Under the pieces are notes generated by a model, which worked only from the letters and a program-made list of their open reading frames with translations, had not been told where the DNA came from and did not search any database. A stretch of 64,000 bases of DNA from CAZGSN01 sp964371655. Its GTDB lineage: Bacteria; Desulfobacterota; Binatia; HRBIN30. Below, piece by piece: positions 60,818 to 64,000 of this stretch; positions within the stretch are counted from its first letter, which is position 1; each line of letters opens with the position of its first letter. The position numbers and the translations under genes were made by a program. The stretch lies in NCBI GenBank assembly GCA_964371655.1, contig CAYJOD010000006.1, forward strand, positions 62,001-126,000, read 5' to 3'.

Positions 60818-61227
60818 TAGCCGAACACCTTCTTCACGACGCTGTACAGATTCTTCCAATCCTGCAAGGACAGGTCTTTCACCGATCGGTTGCTTCGCCG
60901 TGCAACGATCGACCGCTGGGCGTCAAGCAACTCCAGCGTCTGCGAATACGTGAGCTTAAGTTCCTCAGCAGCCTGCGAGAGATTCGTTGGAATTGTTACG
61001 GGTCCCCGTGGCGCTTGAGGTTCATCGTTCGGACCTCGCAATAGATAGTCGAGCGAAGCACCTAGCGAGTTCGCGATCCGCAGGAGAACTTGGGCGCTGA
61101 CGTTCCGCTTGTTGTTCTCCACATCGCAGAGGAACCCTTTGCTCACCTCAGCGGCGTCAGCCAGTTCTGCTTGCGTCTTGCCCACCTTCTCACGAACCTC
61201 TCGGATACGATCTCCAACAGTAGGCAT
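60817..61227 (-). CDS. CapH-like XRE-family repressor
   Basis: A 136-residue regulator. Residues 1-65 are an XRE helix-turn-helix: VGDRIREVREKVGKTQAELA, DAAEVSKGFLCDVENNKRNV, LLRIANSLGASLDYLLRG. A linker and a C-terminal helical domain (LKLTYSQTLELLDAQRSIVA, LQDWKNLYSVVKKVFG) follow, as in CapH, where a peptidase cuts between or within the halves. ATG 61227 is favoured because GGAGGAG lies upstream; an upstream ATG at 61260 is possible. It diverges from the CBASS operon with a 158-base shared control region holding a repeated ATTCGC element. Confidence 0.82.
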   Translation of the reverse strand: MPTVGDRIREVREKVGKTQAELADAAEVSKGFLCDVENNKRNVSAQVLLRIANSLGASLDYLLRGPNDEPQAPRGPVTIPTNLSQAAEELKLTYSQTLELLDAQRSIVARRSNRSVKDLSLQDWKNLYSVVKKVFG

Positions 61228-61310
61228 TTCGTGTAACTCCTCCAGCTGTAGGTATTCCATCACGAGCACCGCAATTCAAGATGTCTTTCTATATTGACGA
61301 CGCATGAAGA

Positions 61311-61338
61311 ATTCGCTATCCAGTAAGAAATTCGCAAT
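61311..61338. promoter_or_regulatory. Candidate CapH operator repeats
   Basis: ATTCGCTAT (61311-61319) and ATTCGCAAT (61330-61338) are near-identical direct repeats spaced 19 bases start to start, about two helical turns. They lie in the divergent control region between the HTH gene and the CBASS operon. Confidence 0.5.
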
Positions 61339-61385
61339 ACGTGTACAGGCGCGTGGCCGATCGGCGGCGGGAGAAGGAGGCACTG

Positions 61386-62366
61386 ATGAAGCAACACACT
61401 GGTCAAGGGCGGGAGCGGCTCCTCCGAACAGCTAGCCCGCCGGAAGGCAGTGGATCAGGGTCGGGTGGAGTCGATGCGTCGGGGATTCTCGATAGCCGAA
61501 TCCTTCCGGACAGAGATCTCGGTCGGCAGTGGGACGCGATAATTTTGGAGCCGGAGGTAAAGGACCGGCTTCTTGCGCAGGCAATCCTCAACTTTACCCT
61601 TCGAGCTCGAGTAAACCGCCAGCAACTGCCATTTCACGGGCTCATCGTTCTTCACGGACCGCCTGGCACGGGGAAGACCTCGATGGCGCGCGGGCTAGCG
61701 AATCGCACGGCTGAATCGTTCGAGGGGCATGGGCGCTTTTTGTACATCGAAGTAGAACCACACGCGCTCGCCAGCGCAGCTCATGGGCGCAGCCAGCGAG
61801 CGGTGAGGGATCTGCTCAGTCTGACCATCGCTGAGCGAGCGGACAACGGTCCTGTCATCGTTTTGTTGGACGAGGTTGAGACACTTGCAGCAGATCGCTC
61901 GAAATTGAGTTTGGAAGCCAATCCAATCGATGTGCATCGCGCGACGGATGCGGTGCTTGCGCAACTCGATCAGCTCGCTGCTCGATTTTCGAATCTGCTG
62001 TTCATTGCGACGAGCAACTTCACCAAGGCGGTGGACGCGGCGTTCCTCTCTCGCGCTGACCTAGTCGAATACATCGACCTACCGGGTCCGGCTGCATGCC
62101 GTCAGATTCTGCTCTCAACAGTTGCATCGCTGGCGGATGTTTTTCCAGAGGTCAACAAGATCACCCTCGACAAGGACTTTGAGCGAGCCGCCGAACTGTG
62201 CCACGGGCTGGACGGCCGGCAGATACGGAAGGTCGTGCTTTCCGCATGCACGTTTGACAAGCTCACCGCCCTCGATCCGAGCCGCCTGACAGCATCCGAC
62301 GTGCTCAAGTCGGTGGAACACGCGCGTCGAGAGCTGAAGACACGCGAGGAACCGTCATGTCGGTAG
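61386..62366 (+). CDS. cap6: TRIP13/Pch2-like AAA+ ATPase of type III CBASS (Cap6)
   Basis: A 326-residue AAA+ remodeler that acts on HORMA proteins to switch off the cyclase. Walker A is GPPGTGKT (91-98), Walker B is VIVLLDEVETLA (D162/E163), sensor I FIATSNFTKAVD, and the arginine-containing AFLSRADLVEYIDLPGP is typical of Pch2/TRIP13. GGGAGAAGGAGG lies five bases before ATG 61386; the GTG at 61341 is disfavoured. The next start lies ten bases inside its end. Gene order here is TRIP13, unknown, HORMA, CD-NTase, a type III CBASS set. Confidence 0.9.
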   Translation: MKQHTGQGRERLLRTASPPEGSGSGSGGVDASGILDSRILPDRDLGRQWDAIILEPEVKDRLLAQAILNFTLRARVNRQQLPFHGLIVLHGPPGTGKTSMARGLANRTAESFEGHGRFLYIEVEPHALASAAHGRSQRAVRDLLSLTIAERADNGPVIVLLDEVETLAADRSKLSLEANPIDVHRATDAVLAQLDQLAARFSNLLFIATSNFTKAVDAAFLSRADLVEYIDLPGPAACRQILLSTVASLADVFPEVNKITLDKDFERAAELCHGLDGRQIRKVVLSACTFDKLTALDPSRLTASDVLKSVEHARRELKTREEPSCR

Positions 62367-62824
62367 TAGCGCGGAGGATCAAAGCGATCCCAGTCCGGTC
62401 GGCTTCGGACGTGTGGCTCGTAGTCGTGGACTTGTTGGCGCCCCTGACATCGGATGCCCGCGACGAACTGTTGCGTATTGCCGGTGTCGCGGCATGCCTA
62501 GTGGCATCCGAGGCGATGAAGAACTCCCCGATCGTAGTGCGCGGCACGGCTCCGTGCGTCCGCATCTACTGTCTTTACGGCGAAGACGCGATTGCCGGCG
62601 ACGATGCTAACGAGGCACAGCTGCCGACCTGCCCCACCGATTCCGACTGGTCAATGAGCATCCCGTGCCCGATCGAAGATCTGGAATGGGTGCAAACTAC
62701 ACTTGCGAAGCAGTCCGCCCGGATTACGGCACGCGACATGAACGACGCATTTACGATCTCTGAGGAAGGCGACGAAAAGTCGGCGGCGGTGACAATCAAC
62801 GTGGAGGCGTTCCTTCGATCATGA
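62357..62824 (+). CDS. Small CBASS-linked protein, possible second HORMA-like or Cap8 protein
   Basis: A 155-residue protein with no recognised motif: RIKAIPVRSASDVWLVVVDL, DELLRIAGVAACLVASEAMK, CVRIYCLYGEDAIAGDDANE, and IEDLEWVQTTLAKQSARITA. It overlaps TRIP13 by ten bases and the HORMA gene by four, so it belongs to the system. Type III CBASS loci with two HORMA-related proteins (HORMA2 plus HORMA3/Cap8) are known, and this is the natural candidate. A structure prediction is needed to say more. Confidence 0.6.
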   Translation: MSVVARRIKAIPVRSASDVWLVVVDLLAPLTSDARDELLRIAGVAACLVASEAMKNSPIVVRGTAPCVRIYCLYGEDAIAGDDANEAQLPTCPTDSDWSMSIPCPIEDLEWVQTTLAKQSARITARDMNDAFTISEEGDEKSAAVTINVEAFLRS

Positions 62825-63321
62825 GCACATCCGTCTTCGTAAACACTTACGCGTATTCGGTCACGTACGTGGCGGAAAACATCCTTCGGTCGTTCAAGGA
62901 GATCATTCGGGAAAGCGGATTGAGCCCCGGAAAATTGACGAAGGAGTGGCCAGTTCTTCAACTCGGAATCAGCACGTGGCTTGGTAGCCATCACCTTAAG
63001 CGAGTTGTCCTGGAGGTGTACGATCCCCAGGACGGGAAGCTCGTTGGCCGCTGGGATTTCGACATCGCATACGGACCGCAGGGTGACGGCACGATGTGGC
63101 TCAACACAGAAGACGTGAGATACCACATCCTGAAGTCCGGACGCTGGCCGAGCACCTGCGATTACGAGTTGATCGTTTCGAACAGCGTCGGCCGGCCGGA
63201 TGTGCCGGGCTGGTCTCTGGGTACCTTCCGTTCCACCGACGGCTTCGTTCGCCAGAGCATTGGGACAACAATTGATGGGAGCGGCATTGCCGCAGGCGCA
63301 GCCTATTGGAGGCGTGCATGA
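62821..63321 (+). CDS. cap7: Bacterial HORMA-domain protein (Cap7)
   Basis: A 166-residue HORMA protein: STSVFVNTYAYSVTYVAENI, LRSFKEIIRESGLSPGKLTK, LGISTWLGSHHLKRVVLEVY, VGRWDFDIAYGPQGDGTMWL. The C-terminal third (GRPDVPGWSLGTFRSTDGFV, RQSIGTTIDGSG) is the mobile safety-belt region. In type III CBASS the HORMA protein closes on a peptide signal of infection and activates the CD-NTase, while TRIP13 reopens it. It overlaps the cyclase gene at ATGA. Confidence 0.93.
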   Translation: MSTSVFVNTYAYSVTYVAENILRSFKEIIRESGLSPGKLTKEWPVLQLGISTWLGSHHLKRVVLEVYDPQDGKLVGRWDFDIAYGPQGDGTMWLNTEDVRYHILKSGRWPSTCDYELIVSNSVGRPDVPGWSLGTFRSTDGFVRQSIGTTIDGSGIAAGAAYWRRA

Positions 63322-64000
63322 TTTCAGTTCAGGACGCATTCAAGAAGTTTCGATCTCGCTTGGAACTTAGCGATCGCGAGCAGACTGATGCCTCGTGGCG
63401 TCAGAGAGAGATTCGGAGCTACATGAACGAAAAGTTCCATATCGAAGACGATTTCCTAACCGGTTCTTACCGCCGTTGGACAAAGACGAAGCCGCTGTGC
63501 GACGTCGACATCTTCTGCGTACTTGGCAATGACGAACGCCACTACCGAGACAAGCACCCGTCTGTGCTGCTAAGTGCCGTCGAAGCCGTGATGGTAGAGA
63601 AGTACGGACGGAAGAACGTCAAGCTGCAGCGCCGCTCTGTGAATGTGAAATTCGGGGTGGTGCCCGACGCGGACGAGCAGACAAACGATCAGGTAATGAG
63701 CTTCGACGTCGTCGCGGCGTTCGCAAAGGACGACCACTACGAGATCCCGGACACTGCGACTGAAAAGAGATGGACGGAAACAGATCCGCGCGTGCACTAC
63801 GACAAAGCCCTGGAAGCCCAAAAGCAGTTTTCCGCTGAATGGAAGGGGCTCGTTCGGATGGCCAAGAAGTGGAACGTTCATCACGGCAAGCCCGTTGACC
63901 CTTCGTTCTTGATCGAGGTCATGGCCCTTGAAGTCATTCATCCACCTTTTGGTGGAGATTATCGATATGAGCTGAAGGCCCTGTTTGCGGCTCTTGCTGA
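63318..64000 (+). CDS. CD-NTase (cGAS/DncV-like nucleotidyltransferase), 3' end outside window
   Basis: The first 227 residues of a CBASS cyclase. Starting MISVQDAFKKFRSRLELSDR, it has the nucleotidyltransferase core: GS at 49-50 (LTGSYRRWTKTKPL), catalytic D62 and D64 in CDVDIFCVLG, and D130 in MSFDVVAAF. It makes a cyclic oligonucleotide second messenger on infection; the product cannot be told from the visible part. ATG 63318 overlaps the HORMA stop. The gene runs off the window edge, so the effector nuclease or other Cap protein is not visible. Confidence 0.9.
   Translation, partial: MISVQDAFKKFRSRLELSDREQTDASWRQREIRSYMNEKFHIEDDFLTGSYRRWTKTKPLCDVDIFCVLGNDERHYRDKHPSVLLSAVEAVMVEKYGRKNVKLQRRSVNVKFGVVPDADEQTNDQVMSFDVVAAFAKDDHYEIPDTATEKRWTETDPRVHYDKALEAQKQFSAEWKGLVRMAKKWNVHHGKPVDPSFLIEVMALEVIHPPFGGDYRYELKALFAALA

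Noticed and set aside
1..64000. CRISPR arrays, rRNA and tRNA genes
   Set aside because: No regularly spaced direct repeats, rRNA-like stretches or convincing tRNA cloverleafs were seen; a T-arm-like string near 30441 lacks the other arms.

Overview
The window looks like GC-rich proteobacterial-type DNA from an uncultured lineage, most plausibly Candidatus Binatia (Binatota/Desulfobacterota_B) or a relative. Two secreted proteins carry the Cys-bounded, EF-hand/dockerin-like C-terminal repeat (C..GDCDGD..VFVDEL and QAVNNALHGC forms), one of them behind a long Thr-Pro linker. I know this architecture from that lineage, so the taxonomic call is inference. No rRNA, tRNA or CRISPR array was found, and the window may be an integrated element, a plasmid or a chromosomal island.

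Region 1 (1-8.9 kb) is a copper-resistance cluster on the + strand: a partial rhodanese-fused oxidoreductase, a Tat-exported multicopper oxidase (copA type), a CopB-like outer membrane protein, a HAD phosphatase, a wrecked transaldolase remnant, a small exported protein, a Cu(I) P-type ATPase with an N-terminal YHS domain, and a glucoamylase-family protein. Region 2 (9-22.4 kb) is mixed accessory DNA: a lone restriction-type nuclease, an AraC regulator, a ferritin-like protein and methyltransferase pair, DUF3347 and YHS exported proteins (again metal-linked), a secreted trypsin-like protease, a second methyltransferase and a saccharopine-dehydrogenase-like oxidoreductase, Thr-Pro surface protein, a small lipoprotein, an HTH regulator with a strong palindromic operator, and an outer membrane protein preceded by a Fur-box-like site.

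Region 3 (22.6-36.9 kb) is a plasmid/ICE-type backbone: two TraD/TraG-class ATPases (one fused to a nuclease-like tail), ParA, ParB, a Rep-like protein, two perfect CACGTG-centred palindromes that look like parS, a densely folded inverted-repeat region, a replication-relaxation/MobC-type protein, DUF2958 and RadC, with several intrinsic terminators.

Region 4 (37-64 kb) is a defence island. Three + strand genes (ankyrin-HTH, HNH nuclease, PD-(D/E)XK nuclease) come first. They are followed by a tightly packed nine-gene minus-strand run of 18 kb: SNF2-type helicase fused to DUF3883 and a TOPRIM domain; HEAT-HNH nuclease; DUF1156 adenine methyltransferase; AAA ATPase plus separate TOPRIM-like protein; UPF0175; DUF499 ATPase with an Ig-like domain; TIGR04141/DUF6119 protein; and an RT-nitrilase fusion of the DRT type 1 (UG1) kind. 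The window ends in a type III CBASS (TRIP13-like Cap6, a small unknown, HORMA Cap7, CD-NTase cut by the window edge), divergent from a CapH/CapP-like repressor and metallopeptidase pair. The helicase-methyltransferase-DUF499 module resembles BREX but has no PglZ, and it is the best candidate for an under-described system here.
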